Below, piece after piece: positions 28,788 through 38,205 of a stretch of 64,000 bases of DNA. The notes beneath the pieces are model-generated. The model was not told where the DNA came from, searched no databases, and was given only the letters and a program-made list of their open reading frames with translations. Numbering within the stretch: the first letter of the stretch is position 1; every line of letters starts with the position of its first letter. The stretch is taken from the NCBI RefSeq assembly GCF_900167055.1, contig NZ_FUXP01000011.1, forward strand, positions 28,981 through 92,980, in the 5' to 3' direction. The DNA comes from Lysobacter spongiicola DSM 21749 (GTDB lineage Bacteria > Pseudomonadota > Gammaproteobacteria > Xanthomonadales > Xanthomonadaceae). The position numbers and the translations under genes are program-made.

Positions 28788-29257
28788 GGCGCTGCATCCG
28801 CGCGCGCCAGGCGGACCTCGCCGGTGAGCCAGGCAACATCGATGTTCCACGCCGCGCCCTCCCGCGACAGTTGCACGCGGCCACCGGTCGAGGCGCCATC
28901 GGCGAAGAACATCACCGCGCCCTCGCCCTGGCTGGGCTGGACCTGGCGGGCGCCGATGAACTTCACTTCGAGGTCGCCCGGGATCTCACCGGCATGGTCG
29001 CCGAGCGCCGTCCACGTGCGCGCCTGCGGGTCGATCACGAAGCGCTGTGGCTCCCCGGTCGAAATCGCGCGGGTACGGGTGTAGCGGAGTTCGGCGGCGA
29101 TCTCCTTGGCCGCCGAGCGCAGCTGCATGCCCTTGGTGCCACCGGTGAAGGCCGCGGCCGCCAACAGGCTGGCGGCGGCGATCAGCCCCACCACCAGCAG
29201 CATCTCCAGCAGGGAGACGCCGGCCATCTTCCGGCTGGCGCCGCGCATGGTCGTCAC
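28784..29257 (-). CDS. gspH: Type II secretion minor pseudopilin GspH
   Basis: A 157-residue pseudopilin linking tip and shaft. The leader ends KMAG with the mature start VSLLEMLLVVGL, Glu at +5. The C-terminal domain includes ELRYTRTRAISTGEPQRF, typical for GspH. Two starts are possible: GTG at 29257, overlapping the gspG stop by four bases (GTGA), and ATG at 29248. The former matches the overlap style of the operon. Confidence 0.92.
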   Translation of the reverse strand: MTTMRGASRKMAGVSLLEMLLVVGLIAAASLLAAAAFTGGTKGMQLRSAAKEIAAELRYTRTRAISTGEPQRFVIDPQARTWTALGDHAGEIPGDLEVKFIGARQVQPSQGEGAVMFFADGASTGGRVQLSREGAAWNIDVAWLTGEVRLARADAAP

Positions 29258-29745
29258 TCGTACCGGATGTCACCGTCGACGCTGCTACCGCCGACCTTGC
29301 CGTCCTTGCCGAGGATCACCAGGTCGAACGGGCCGCTCTCTCCGGGCGCGCGGTACTCGACCGGATGGCCCCAGGGGTCGCTGAGTTCGGCGGTCTTGGC
29401 ATACGGGCCGAGCCAGCCGGGGGCATCGCCAGGTTCGGTCACCAGCTCGTCCAGCGCGGTCGGCAGGCGGCCGGTATCCATCTGGAAGGCTTCGACCTTC
29501 TGCGCCAGCGTCGTCACCTGCGACTTGGCCAGGTTGGCCTTGGCCCGGTCGGCGCCGCCGAGCACGCGGCTGCCGACGAAGGTCAGCACCGCGCCGATCA
29601 GCACGATGACGATGATGATCTCGATCAGGCTCATGCCGGCCTGGGCGGAGGGTGCGGGCGAGCGGGTCAGTGAACGTCGGTTTCGCATGGGTCGGGTGTT
29701 TCGCATGGGTCGGGCTTCCGTTTTTGCTTCGGGGGATCGGTTCAT
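29254..29745 (-). CDS. gspG: Type II secretion major pseudopilin GspG
   Basis: GspG polymerises into the pseudopilus that pushes substrates through the secretin. After a long basic leader the cleavage site reads QAG-MSLIEIIIVIVLIGA with Glu at +5. The C-terminal part has the conserved KAELSDPWGHPVEYR-like segment and the calcium-site end DGKVGGSSVDGDI. From the ATG at 29745 the protein is 163 residues, about 20 longer than usual; MRN codons within an 18-base direct duplication (29680-29715) give further candidate starts and probably include the real one. It begins 13 bases after gspF. Confidence 0.93.
   Translation of the reverse strand: MNRSPEAKTEARPMRNTRPMRNRRSLTRSPAPSAQAGMSLIEIIIVIVLIGAVLTFVGSRVLGGADRAKANLAKSQVTTLAQKVEAFQMDTGRLPTALDELVTEPGDAPGWLGPYAKTAELSDPWGHPVEYRAPGESGPFDLVILGKDGKVGGSSVDGDIRYE
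29680..29715 (-). repeat. 18-base tandem duplication containing two gspG start codons
   Basis: The plus-strand unit GTTTCGCATGGGTCGGG plus one variable base occurs twice in a row. Each copy contains a complementary ATG in the gspG frame (MRNTRP and MRNRRS), so the translation start region of gspG has been duplicated. Confidence 0.85.
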
Positions 29746-29758
29746 GGCCAGGCGGCGG

Positions 29759-30976
29759 TCAGCCGATGGCGTTGGTCAGGTCGTACAGCGGCGTCAGCAC
29801 GGCCATCACCACCACGCCGACCACGCCGGCCAGCACCACGGTGACGATCGGCACCAGCGCCGCCAGCATGCGGTCGAGCGCGACCGAGGTCTGGTGCTCG
29901 AAGGTCTCGGCGGTCTTCACCAGCATCGCATCCAGCTCGCCGGATTCCTCGCCGACCTGGATCATCTGCAGCGCCAGCCGCGGGAAGCGCTTGCCGCGGG
30001 CGAGCGCAGTCGACAGGGCGACGCCATTCTTGACCTCGTCGGCCGCGGCGGCGACATCGGCCGCCAGCACGCGGTTGTCCATCACCTTCTGGGCAATGCC
30101 GAGCGCGGCCATCAGCGGCACGCCGTTGCGCACCAGCGTGCCGAGCGTTCGGGACACGCGGGCAGTCTCGACCTTGGCGACCAGCCCACCGAAGAACCGC
30201 CGCTTGAGGATCCACGCATCGAGCACTTCGCGGAAGGCGGGATCGCGCCGCTTGCGATCGATCCACAGCAGCGCAAGCGCCGGCACCACCACCAGCACGA
30301 TCCACCAGTCGCGCACGAACAGGCCGATCCACAGCACCACCTGGGTGAATGCCGGCAGCTCCGCCTCCAGGCTGTCGTACATCTGGGCGAACTGCGGCAC
30401 CACGTAGCCGAGCAGGAACAGCAGGCTGAGGCCGACCATCACCAGCAGGATCGCCGGATAGATCAGCGCGTTGACCACCCGCCCCTGCATCGCGCGTGAG
30501 CGCTCCAGGTAATCGGCCAGCCGCGACAGCGTTTCGTGCAGGCTGCCACCGGCCTCGCCGGCACGCACCATGTTGATATACAGCCGCGAGAACGTACCGT
30601 GCTGGCGTTCCAGCGCCACCGACAGCGAAGTGCCGCCACGCACCGCGTCGCGCACGTCGCTCACCACCCGGCGCGCCGCCTCGTCCTCTGGCAGCTCCAG
30701 CAGGATGGTCAGCGCGCGGTCCAGCGGCTGGCCGGCGCCGAGCAGCGTCGCCAGTTGCTGGGTGAACTGCACCAGCCGCTCCCCGGCGAACGGCCGCGGC
30801 TTGAACAGGCTCCGCCACGTCGATGCGCCACCACCTTCGCTCGCCAGGCGTGCTTCCACTGGCAGGTGGCCCTGCTCCTGCAGGCGCGCGGCGACCTCGA
30901 CATCGGTGGCCGCCTCCATCTGGCCATCCAGCATCTCGCCGCGGGCATTCAGCGCCTTGTAGGTGTAGAGCGGCAT
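29759..30976 (-). CDS. gspF: Type II secretion inner-membrane protein GspF
   Basis: A 405-residue polytopic protein of the platform. Two homologous GspF/PilC domains are visible (about 70-193 and 273-395), each starting with a helix such as FTQQLATLLGAGQPLDRAL and VSRTLGTLVRNGVPLMAAL, with three membrane segments. The N terminus is MPLYTYKALNARGE, typical for the family. It interacts with GspE and GspL. It follows gspE after 42 bases. Confidence 0.96.
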   Translation of the reverse strand: MPLYTYKALNARGEMLDGQMEAATDVEVAARLQEQGHLPVEARLASEGGGASTWRSLFKPRPFAGERLVQFTQQLATLLGAGQPLDRALTILLELPEDEAARRVVSDVRDAVRGGTSLSVALERQHGTFSRLYINMVRAGEAGGSLHETLSRLADYLERSRAMQGRVVNALIYPAILLVMVGLSLLFLLGYVVPQFAQMYDSLEAELPAFTQVVLWIGLFVRDWWIVLVVVPALALLWIDRKRRDPAFREVLDAWILKRRFFGGLVAKVETARVSRTLGTLVRNGVPLMAALGIAQKVMDNRVLAADVAAAADEVKNGVALSTALARGKRFPRLALQMIQVGEESGELDAMLVKTAETFEHQTSVALDRMLAALVPIVTVVLAGVVGVVVMAVLTPLYDLTNAIG

Positions 30977-31018
30977 GGTCAGCGGTCGCGTCGCCCTTGA
31001 TGATCGCGTGCCGGCACG

Positions 31019-32746
31019 TTACGCATCCTCGGTCACCCGCAGCACTTCCTCGATGGTGGTCAGCCCGGCGAGCGCCTTGGTGATGCCGTCCTCGTACATC
31101 GTGCGCATGCCGGCGTCGCGCGCGATGCGCTCGATCTCGCCCATGCCGGCGTGGCGCATCACCGCCCGACGGAGCTCGTCGTTCATCACCATGAACTCCA
31201 TGATGGTGGTCCGGCCCTGGTAGCCGGTCGGCGCGGACGGGGAGCTGCCGGGGCGGTACAGCATGATCTCGCCCTCGGGCTGGTAGCGCCGCAGCGAGAA
31301 CTTCTCGATCTCTTCGGGCGATGCCGGGTAGCGCTGGGCCAGCGTCGGCTCCAGCCGGCGCACCAGCCGCTGGGCCAGGATGCCGTTGACGGTGGAGGTC
31401 AGCAGGTAGTCCTCCACGCCCATGTCGAGCAGGCGGGTGATGCCGCCGGCGGCGTTGTTGGTGTGCAGGGTGCTGAGCACGAGGTGGCCGGTCAGCGCGG
31501 ACTGGATCGCGATGCGCGCGGTCTCCAGGTCGCGCATCTCGCCGATCATGATGATGTCCGGGTCCTGGCGCACGATCGACCGCAGCGCGTGCGAGAAGTC
31601 GAGCCCGATCTGCGGCTTGGCCTGGATCTGGTTGATGCCTTCGATCTGGTATTCGACCGGGTCCTCGACGGTAATGATCTTGACGTCCGGCGTGTTGAGC
31701 TGGCTCAGCGCCGTGTACAGCGTGGTGGTCTTGCCCGAGCCGGTGGGACCGGTGACCAGCAGGATGCCGTGCGGCTGCTCCAGCACCTTGCGGAACTGCG
31801 GCAGGAATTCGTCGGTGAAGCCGAGTCGTTCAAAGTCGAGCACCACCGATTCGCGGTCGAGCAGTCGCATGACCACCGATTCGCCGTGCGCGGTGGGCAC
31901 CGTGCTGACGCGCAGGTCGAGCTCCTTGCCCTGCACCCGCAGCATGATGCGGCCGTCCTGCGGCAGGCGGCGCTCGGCGATGTTGAGCTTGGCCATGATC
32001 TTGATGCGGCTGATCACCGCGGCGGTCAGGTTCACCGGCGGGCTCTCGCCCTCCACCAGCACGCCGTCGACGCGGTAACGCACCTTCAGGCGATTCTCGA
32101 AGGGCTCGATGTGGATGTCGGAGGCGCGTAGCTCCACCGCGCGCTGGATCACCAGGTTGACCAGCCGGATCACCGGCGCCTCGGAGGCGAGGTCGCGCAG
32201 GTGCTCGACGTCGTCCAGGTCGCTGCCTTCGCCCTCGGCGGTGTCGATGATCGCGCCCATCGCACTGCGGCCCTGGCCGTGCCAGCGCTCGATCAGCTCG
32301 TCGATTTCCGAGCGCAGCGCGACACTGGCGTGGACGTCGCGGCCGGTGGCCAGGCGCACGGCATCGAGGGTGTAGGGATCCTGCGGATCGGCGGCGAGCA
32401 CTTCGACCAGCGTTTCGGTCTCGGCGACGGGGCAGACCGCGAACTGCTTCATGAAGCGAGGCGACAGGACCACGCCCTCGGGTGGCAGCTCCGGGGCGTC
32501 CTTCGCGCTGACCAGCGGCAGGTCCATCACTTGGGCAACGGTCTCCGCGTGGTCGCGCTCCGACACCAGCCCCAGCCGGCCCAGCAGCGCAAGGAGGCTG
32601 CCGCCGGTTTCGGCCTGCAGGCGCCGCGCACGGCCGAGGTCGGCCTCCTTCAGCCGGCCCTTGGCGAGCAGCGCATCGACGATGCCCTCCTCCACGCCGC
32701 GGTCCACTTCCGGGTGTCCCGCAATGCTGTCTGCTGTGGCGTCCAC
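31019..32746 (-). CDS. gspE: Type II secretion ATPase GspE (XpsE), lacking the zinc tetracysteine
   Basis: The 575-residue ATPase powers pseudopilus assembly. N-terminal T2SSE domain about 10-150; Walker A GPTGSGKTTT; aspartate box ITVEDPVEY; Walker B QDPDIIMIGEMRD; His box TGHLVLSTLHTN. Many GspE proteins carry CxxC...CxxC in the C-terminal domain; here the matching places read RRLEPTLAQRY and LYRPGSSPSAPTGYQGR, with no cysteine. The start is GTG at 32746, preceded by GGGAGG. It is the first gene of the secretion operon; the 387-base gap upstream must contain the promoter. Confidence 0.96.
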   Translation of the reverse strand: MDATADSIAGHPEVDRGVEEGIVDALLAKGRLKEADLGRARRLQAETGGSLLALLGRLGLVSERDHAETVAQVMDLPLVSAKDAPELPPEGVVLSPRFMKQFAVCPVAETETLVEVLAADPQDPYTLDAVRLATGRDVHASVALRSEIDELIERWHGQGRSAMGAIIDTAEGEGSDLDDVEHLRDLASEAPVIRLVNLVIQRAVELRASDIHIEPFENRLKVRYRVDGVLVEGESPPVNLTAAVISRIKIMAKLNIAERRLPQDGRIMLRVQGKELDLRVSTVPTAHGESVVMRLLDRESVVLDFERLGFTDEFLPQFRKVLEQPHGILLVTGPTGSGKTTTLYTALSQLNTPDVKIITVEDPVEYQIEGINQIQAKPQIGLDFSHALRSIVRQDPDIIMIGEMRDLETARIAIQSALTGHLVLSTLHTNNAAGGITRLLDMGVEDYLLTSTVNGILAQRLVRRLEPTLAQRYPASPEEIEKFSLRRYQPEGEIMLYRPGSSPSAPTGYQGRTTIMEFMVMNDELRRAVMRHAGMGEIERIARDAGMRTMYEDGITKALAGLTTIEEVLRVTEDA

Positions 32747-32886
32747 ACCGCCCTCCCAAGCCGTGAGCGCCCGACTTTAGCAGGTTGATCCGCGGTCATA
32801 TTCGCCCGCGGTTCAGCCGCGCGGGCGGCTCTCCCAGCACGACAGGCTCGCCCAGGGTGGCTTTGTCCGGCCGGACTTCCAGCGGT

Positions 32887-32963
32887 TGTAGGAGCGGCTT
32901 CAGCCGCGATCCGGCGATGGGTCGCCCGTCCGGTTTCCGATCGCGGCTGAAGCCGCTCCTACA
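32887..32963. repeat. REP-like palindrome, type G
   Basis: GTAGGAGCGGCTTCAGCC arms in inverted orientation around about 30 unique bases; arms match those at 2899 and 7218. It stands 22 bases from a type Y element. Confidence 0.9.
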
Positions 32964-32984
32964 GGGGCGCTGCATTCCCACCTC

Positions 32985-33055
32985 GTAGGAGCGACGTGAG
33001 TCGCGACCGCGCAACTCCGGTGCCCGGGGGGTCTCGACTTACGTCGCTCCTACAA
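32985..33055. repeat. REP-like palindrome, type Y (GCGACGTRAGTCGC core)
   Basis: GTAGGAGCGACGTGAGTCGC on the left and GCGACTTACGTCGCTCCTAC-like bases on the right form inverted arms. The outer GTAGGAGC is shared with type G, but the inner stem is different. Confidence 0.88.
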
Positions 33056-33133
33056 CCGCCGGAGCTCCAGTTGGAGCGTAGAGCGGGCCACGGACCGTAC
33101 CGGACCCGCCGCCCCTCGGCCCTCGGCCCGGCC

Positions 33134-36100
33134 TCAGCCGACGAACACCCGTGCGTTGCGGAACAGCCGCATCCATGGCGAATCCTCGCCCCACTCGCTT
33201 GGTGCCCAGCTCAGGTTGGCGGTGCGGGGGGTGCGCTCGGGGTGCGGCATCAGGATGGTGACCCGACCGTCGTCGCTGGTGAGGCCGGCGACCGAGCCGG
33301 TGGAACCGTTCGGGTTGGCGGGATACTCGGTGGCCGGGTTGCCGTCGCCATCGACGTAGCGCAGTGGTGCGTGCACGGCGGTCTGGTCCAGGCTGCTGGC
33401 GAACTCGGCGCGGCCTTCACCGTGCGAGACCACCACCGGGATGCGTGAGCCCGCCATGCCCCGCAGCAGGATCGAGGGCGACTCGACCACTTCCAGCAGG
33501 CCCAGGCGAGCCTCGAACTGCTCGCTGCGGTTGCGCTGGAAACTCGGCCAGTGGCCGGCGCCGGGGATGATCGGCTTGAGCTGGCTGAGCATCTGGCAAC
33601 CGTTGCAGGCACCCAGCGTGAAGCTGTCGTCGCGCTCGAAGAATGCGTGGAACTGGTCGCGCAGCGCATTGCGCTCGAGGATGCTCGTCGCCCAGCCGCG
33701 CCCGGCCCCAAGCACGTCGCCGTAGCTGAAGCCGCCACAGGCTGCCAGGCCCTTGAAGCCATCGAGCGTGGTGCGGCCCGCGATCAGGTCGCTCATGTGG
33801 ACATCGAAGGCTTCGAATCCGGCGCGGTCGAATGCAGCCGCCATCTCGACGTGGCCGTTGACGCCCTGCTCGCGCAGGATCGCCACCTTCGGCCGTGCCC
33901 CGGTGTTGACGAACGGAGCGGCGACATCCTCGACGGGATCAAAGGTCAGCTTCGGCCGCAGCCCCGGCGCATTGAAGTCGCGCGCGGCGAAGCGCTCCTC
34001 GTCGGCGCAGTCCGGGTTGTCGCGCAGCTTCTGCATGGCGTGGGTGGTCGACCACCAGGCATCGAACAGCTCCTCCCAGCGCCATTCCGCCAGCGTCTCG
34101 CCGTCCTCCATCACCCGGATCACCGGCGCCGTGGTCGGGCGGGCGATGCGCTGGGCGCAGTCGATCAGGCCATAGCGCGCCACCAGGTCGGCGAAGTCGG
34201 CACGGTCCTCGTCGGCCACCTGCACCACCGCGCCGAGTTCCTCGTTGAACAGGGTGCGGAACGGATCCTCGCCCCAACCGCTGAGGTTGATGTCGAGGCC
34301 AAGGTGCGAGCAGAAAGCCATTTCGCACAGGGCGGCGAAGGCGCCACCGTCGGAACGGTCGTGGTAGGCCTGCAGCAGGCCGGCTTCGCGGGCGTCGCGG
34401 ATGAGCTCGAAGAAATCACGCAGGCGGGCCGGGTTGTCGAGGTCCGGGGTGCCGGCGTTGCGGCGGCCATCTTCCGACGGCTGCCCGGCGAAGGCCGGCA
34501 GGTCGGTCGCACCCGCCTCGGGATGGACCTGGGCCAGCACCGAACCACCCAGGCGCTGCTTGCCGGCGCCCAGCCCGATCAGCCACAACTCCGATTCGCC
34601 CTCGCGCTCCAGCAGCGGCGTGAGCTGCTGGCGAACGTCCACCACCGGGGCGAAAGCCGTCACCACCAGCGACACCGGCGAGACCGACTTCTGCGGGCCG
34701 TCCTCGTCCTGCCACTGCGCCTGCATGGACAGCGAGTCCTTGCCGACCGGGATGCTCAGGTCGACCTCGGGGCACAGCTCCATGCCGACCGCACGCACGG
34801 CGTCGAACAGCAGCGCGTCCTCGCCATCATGGCCGGCAGCGGCCATCCAGTTGGCCGACAGCTTCACCCGATCCAACGATTCCACCGGCGCGGCGCACAG
34901 GTTGGTGATCGCCTCGCCAACAGCCATGCGCGCCGCAGCGGCGGCATCCAGCAGCGCCAGCGGCGTGCGCTCGCCGATCGCCATGGCCTCACCGGTGAAG
35001 CCGTCGAAGCCGGCGAAGGTGATCGCGCAGTCGGCCAGCGGCAGCTGCCAGGGGCCCACCATCTGGTCGCGCGCGGTCAGGCCGCCGACGCTGCGGTCGC
35101 CGATGGTCACCAGGAACTGCTTGGCGCCCACGGTCGGGTGGGCAAGCACGCGCTTCGCCGCCTGCTGCAGGTCCAGCCCGCTCCAGTCCAGCGACGGCCA
35201 CGGCGCATCGCCGGGCCGCGTGGTGTCGCGGTGCATCTTCGGCGGCTTGCCGAACAGCACGTCCATCGGCAGGTCGATCGGCCAGTCGCGGGGGCCGCGG
35301 TCGTCGCCATAGACCACCTCGACCGTCGCGCCCTCGCCCACCACCAGCCGTTCCTCGGCGGTCGCATGGCCAACCACCGCGAACGGGCAGCGCTCGCGCT
35401 CGCAGATCGCGGTGAACTCCTCCACCCGGTCGGGCGGCAGGCCGATGACATAACGCTCCTGCGATTCATTGCTCCACAACTGCATCGGTGACAGTGACGG
35501 GTCGTCGCTGGGCACGCGGGACAGGTCGATCACGCCGCCCAGGCCGGAATCGTGCAGCAGCTCGGGAATGGCATTGGACAGCCCGCCTGCGCCGACGTCG
35601 TGGGCGCTGGAGATCGGATTGGCATCGCCGAGGGCCACGCAGCGGTCGATGACCTCCTGGCAGCGGCGCTCCATCTCAGGGTTGTCGCGCTGCACGCTGG
35701 CGAAGTCCAGCGCCTCGTGGCTGTCGCCGGATGCCACCGAACTGGCGGCACCACCGCCCAGGCCGATCAGCATGGCCGGCCCGCCCAGCACCACCACCGC
35801 GTAACCGGGCCGGAGGCCGAGCTTTTCGACCTGGTTGCGGTCGATCGCCCCCAGGCCGCCAGCGAGCATGATCGGCTTGTCATAGGCGCGCGCGTGCGCA
35901 CCCTCGGACAGCTCGAAGCTGCGGAAGTAGCCGGTCAGGTTGGGGCGGCCGAACTCGTTGTTGAACGCCGCGGAGCCCAGCGGGCCATCGAGCATGATCT
36001 CCAGCGCCGGCGCCATGCGCGGGTTCAGCGCGCGCGGCGCCTCCCACGGCTGCGGCAGGGTCGGGATGCGCAGGTGCGACACCGAGAACCCGGCCAGCCC

Positions 36101-37084
36101 GGCCTTGGGCTTGCCGCCGCGGCCAGTGGCACCTTCGTCGCGGATCTCGCCGCCGGCACCGGTGGACGCACCCGGGAACGGCGCGATGGCAGTCGGATGA
36201 TTGTGGGTTTCGACCTTGATGCAGAACGCGGATTCCACCGGCGGCTCCGCCCGGTAGGCCTGGCTGTGCGGATCCGGACGGAAACGCTGGCTGGTGTATC
36301 CGGCGACCACGGCGGCGTTGTCGCTGTACGCCGAAAGCGTGTGCTCCGACGTGGCCGCGTGGGTGTGCTTGATCATCTTGAACAGCGACACCGGCCCGCC
36401 ACCCGCCTGCATGTCGTGGCCGTCGATGGTCCAGGACGCGTTGAAGATCTTGTGCCGGCAGTGCTCGGAGTTCGCCTGGGCGAACATCATCAGTTCGATG
36501 TCGGAGGGATCGCGCCCCAGCGCGCCGTAGCGTTCGCGCAGGTAGCCGATCTCGTCATCGGCCAGCGCCAGTCCCAGCCGGCTGTTCGCGGTCTCGAGCT
36601 CACCGAGCGGAATACGCTCCAGCTCGCCGCGTGCCGGGACCTGGAACAGGGCGATCGCGTCCTCGCGCGCCTCCAGCAGCGACTGGGTCATCGGATCGTG
36701 CAGGACCTTCGCCAATGCGCCCTGGGTGGCGGCGTCCGTGGGCCAGCCGGACAGGTCGTAGCGGGTGCCATGCTCGACCCGCTTCACCGACAGGCGTGCG
36801 CCGTGCAGCAACTCGGTCGCCTTGCTCGACCACGGCGACAGCGTCCCCAGGCGCGGGGTGACGTAGCGGGAAACGGCACCGTCGGCCCGCGGCGCAGCGG
36901 CCGGCTCCGCCTGCAGGATGCGGCGCAGCACGGCTTCATCGGGGGTGGTGCCGGTCTCGACTTCCACCCAATACACCGGCCATGCATCGAGCAGGCGGAC
37001 CTGGGAGTGGATGGACTGGAGGCGGGCTTGCAGGCGGTCGCGACGGAACGCTGAAAGGGCGGAAGCGCCCTCGAGGACGATCAT
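33134..37084 (-). CDS. purL: Phosphoribosylformylglycinamidine synthase
   Basis: PurL makes FGAM from FGAR, glutamine and ATP in purine synthesis. The 1316-residue single-chain form has, in order, the PurS-like N-terminal domain, the linker with [12 protein letters not shown], two AIR-synthase-type halves ([20 protein letters not shown]; later [15 protein letters not shown]), and a class I glutamine amidotransferase at the C terminus with the nucleophile in [10 protein letters not shown], then [10 protein letters not shown] and PHPERTPR. Length is close to the usual 1290-1310. It appears monocistronic, flanked by REPs on both sides. Confidence 0.98.
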   Translation of the reverse strand: MIVLEGASALSAFRRDRLQARLQSIHSQVRLLDAWPVYWVEVETGTTPDEAVLRRILQAEPAAAPRADGAVSRYVTPRLGTLSPWSSKATELLHGARLSVKRVEHGTRYDLSGWPTDAATQGALAKVLHDPMTQSLLEAREDAIALFQVPARGELERIPLGELETANSRLGLALADDEIGYLRERYGALGRDPSDIELMMFAQANSEHCRHKIFNASWTIDGHDMQAGGGPVSLFKMIKHTHAATSEHTLSAYSDNAAVVAGYTSQRFRPDPHSQAYRAEPPVESAFCIKVETHNHPTAIAPFPGASTGAGGEIRDEGATGRGGKPKAGLAGFSVSHLRIPTLPQPWEAPRALNPRMAPALEIMLDGPLGSAAFNNEFGRPNLTGYFRSFELSEGAHARAYDKPIMLAGGLGAIDRNQVEKLGLRPGYAVVVLGGPAMLIGLGGGAASSVASGDSHEALDFASVQRDNPEMERRCQEVIDRCVALGDANPISSAHDVGAGGLSNAIPELLHDSGLGGVIDLSRVPSDDPSLSPMQLWSNESQERYVIGLPPDRVEEFTAICERERCPFAVVGHATAEERLVVGEGATVEVVYGDDRGPRDWPIDLPMDVLFGKPPKMHRDTTRPGDAPWPSLDWSGLDLQQAAKRVLAHPTVGAKQFLVTIGDRSVGGLTARDQMVGPWQLPLADCAITFAGFDGFTGEAMAIGERTPLALLDAAAAARMAVGEAITNLCAAPVESLDRVKLSANWMAAAGHDGEDALLFDAVRAVGMELCPEVDLSIPVGKDSLSMQAQWQDEDGPQKSVSPVSLVVTAFAPVVDVRQQLTPLLEREGESELWLIGLGAGKQRLGGSVLAQVHPEAGATDLPAFAGQPSEDGRRNAGTPDLDNPARLRDFFELIRDAREAGLLQAYHDRSDGGAFAALCEMAFCSHLGLDINLSGWGEDPFRTLFNEELGAVVQVADEDRADFADLVARYGLIDCAQRIARPTTAPVIRVMEDGETLAEWRWEELFDAWWSTTHAMQKLRDNPDCADEERFAARDFNAPGLRPKLTFDPVEDVAAPFVNTGARPKVAILREQGVNGHVEMAAAFDRAGFEAFDVHMSDLIAGRTTLDGFKGLAACGGFSYGDVLGAGRGWATSILERNALRDQFHAFFERDDSFTLGACNGCQMLSQLKPIIPGAGHWPSFQRNRSEQFEARLGLLEVVESPSILLRGMAGSRIPVVVSHGEGRAEFASSLDQTAVHAPLRYVDGDGNPATEYPANPNGSTGSVAGLTSDDGRVTILMPHPERTPRTANLSWAPSEWGEDSPWMRLFRNARVFVG

Positions 37085-37158
37085 GTCCGGGGAACCCTGG
37101 GGTCGACGGGGCCCGCTATTGTAGGGCAGTCGCCCCTGCGCTTCCGACCCCGTGCTCC

Positions 37159-37236
37159 TGTAGGAGCGGCTTCAGCCGCGACCGGAAGGTGCAGGCCCGC
37201 GCCGGCTCCTGATCGCGGCTGAAGCCGCTCCTACAA
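37159..37236. repeat. REP-like palindrome, type G
   Basis: Arms as at 2899, one mismatch in the left inner edge (GCGACCGG). It fills the gap between the dsbC stop and the purL start, so it may separate their transcripts. Confidence 0.9.
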
Positions 37237-37269
37237 AGGCAGGGGGTTCCGGCGATCGCCCGCGCGAAC

Positions 37270-38100
37270 TCAGGCGCCGACTTCGGCCGGCTCGCGGTTG
37301 GCGGCGAGCTTGTCCAACGCCTCGCGAAGGGCGGCCGGGGGCACGTAGCCACCGAGTTGGGTACCGTCCTCGGCGATGATCATCGGCGTACCGGTCAGGC
37401 CGGCGCGCTGGCCGATGCTGTACTGCATCGCCACGGTGTTCTTGCAGTCCTTCGGCGTCACCTTGCCGGTGGTCTTGGCCTGGGTGAGCGCGGCCTTGCG
37501 GTCGTCGGCGCACCACACCGAGATCATCTTGGTGAAGTCCTCGCTGCCCATGCCCATGCGCGGAAAGGCCAGGTACTCCACCGCGATGCCCTGCGCGTTG
37601 TACTGCTCGATCTCGCTGTGCATCTTCCGGCAGTAGCCGCACTCGACATCGGTGAAGACGGTAACGGTGTGGTCCGGATTCTCCGGGGCAAACACGATGC
37701 GCTCGCCTTCCGGGATCGTCGCCAGCAGCTCGTTGCGCATGCGTCCCAGCGCCGCCTCGCTCAGGTTCTTCTCGGCGTGGGCGTCGTACAGCGCGCCGCC
37801 GGCACCGGCGAGGAACATGTAGCGGCCGTCGTCGCTGACATAGACCACCTGCCCGCCCACGATCAGCTCGCGGAACCCCGGCATGGGCGCTTCGCCGATG
37901 TGGTCGACCTTGATGTTCGGGTTGAGGGTGGCGATCGCCTCCAGTGCCCGCGCCTCGGCGGACCCCGGCTCTGCCGTGACCGAAGGCCCCGAAGGAGCGG
38001 CCACGACAGCAGGCGCCGCCCCGGAAGCCGGCGCGGGCGACTCCGCACAGGCGGAAAGACTGATGGCGCCAAGGGCGGCGACCAGGAGGATGCGCTTCAT
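37270..38100 (-). CDS. dsbC: Thiol:disulfide interchange protein DsbC, possibly lipid-anchored
   Basis: DsbC isomerises wrong disulfides in the periplasm. The 276-residue protein has a DsbC dimerisation domain (HIGEAPMPGFRELIVGGQVVYVS), a helical linker and a thioredoxin-fold domain with the active site CGYC in FTDVECGYCRKMH, and the cis-proline loop TGTPMII. A second cysteine pair (WCADD...KDCKN) is the structural disulfide. Unlike soluble Escherichia DsbC, the N terminus ends in LSAC followed by a Pro/Ala/Ser-rich linker, which looks like a lipobox with a tether. It follows xerD in the same direction, as xerD-dsbC in other gammaproteobacteria. Confidence 0.94.
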   Translation of the reverse strand: MKRILLVAALGAISLSACAESPAPASGAAPAVVAAPSGPSVTAEPGSAEARALEAIATLNPNIKVDHIGEAPMPGFRELIVGGQVVYVSDDGRYMFLAGAGGALYDAHAEKNLSEAALGRMRNELLATIPEGERIVFAPENPDHTVTVFTDVECGYCRKMHSEIEQYNAQGIAVEYLAFPRMGMGSEDFTKMISVWCADDRKAALTQAKTTGKVTPKDCKNTVAMQYSIGQRAGLTGTPMIIAEDGTQLGGYVPPAALREALDKLAANREPAEVGA

Positions 38101-38205
38101 CTATGGTCCTTTCTGCGGGGATGCCCGGAAGCGGACACGCCCGATGGGGAAGCCGTGATTGTGGCACGGGCCCGGCCGGCGGCGCTGGCAGGCAGCCTTG
38201 ATCGT

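Larger units (their letters stand above)
32747..33133. other. Gene-free interval between purL and gspE with two REPs
   Basis: The interval holds the promoter region of the secretion operon near 32750-32880 and the end of purL at 33134. No gene is supported. A small G+C-rich hairpin (about 32808-32829) and two REPs of different type fill most of it. Since purL reads towards gspE in the same direction, the REPs may mark the end of the purL transcript. Confidence 0.6.

Noticed and set aside
33551..37054. Two long plus-strand frames opposite purL
   Set aside because: Both are antisense shadows of a highly conserved purine gene.
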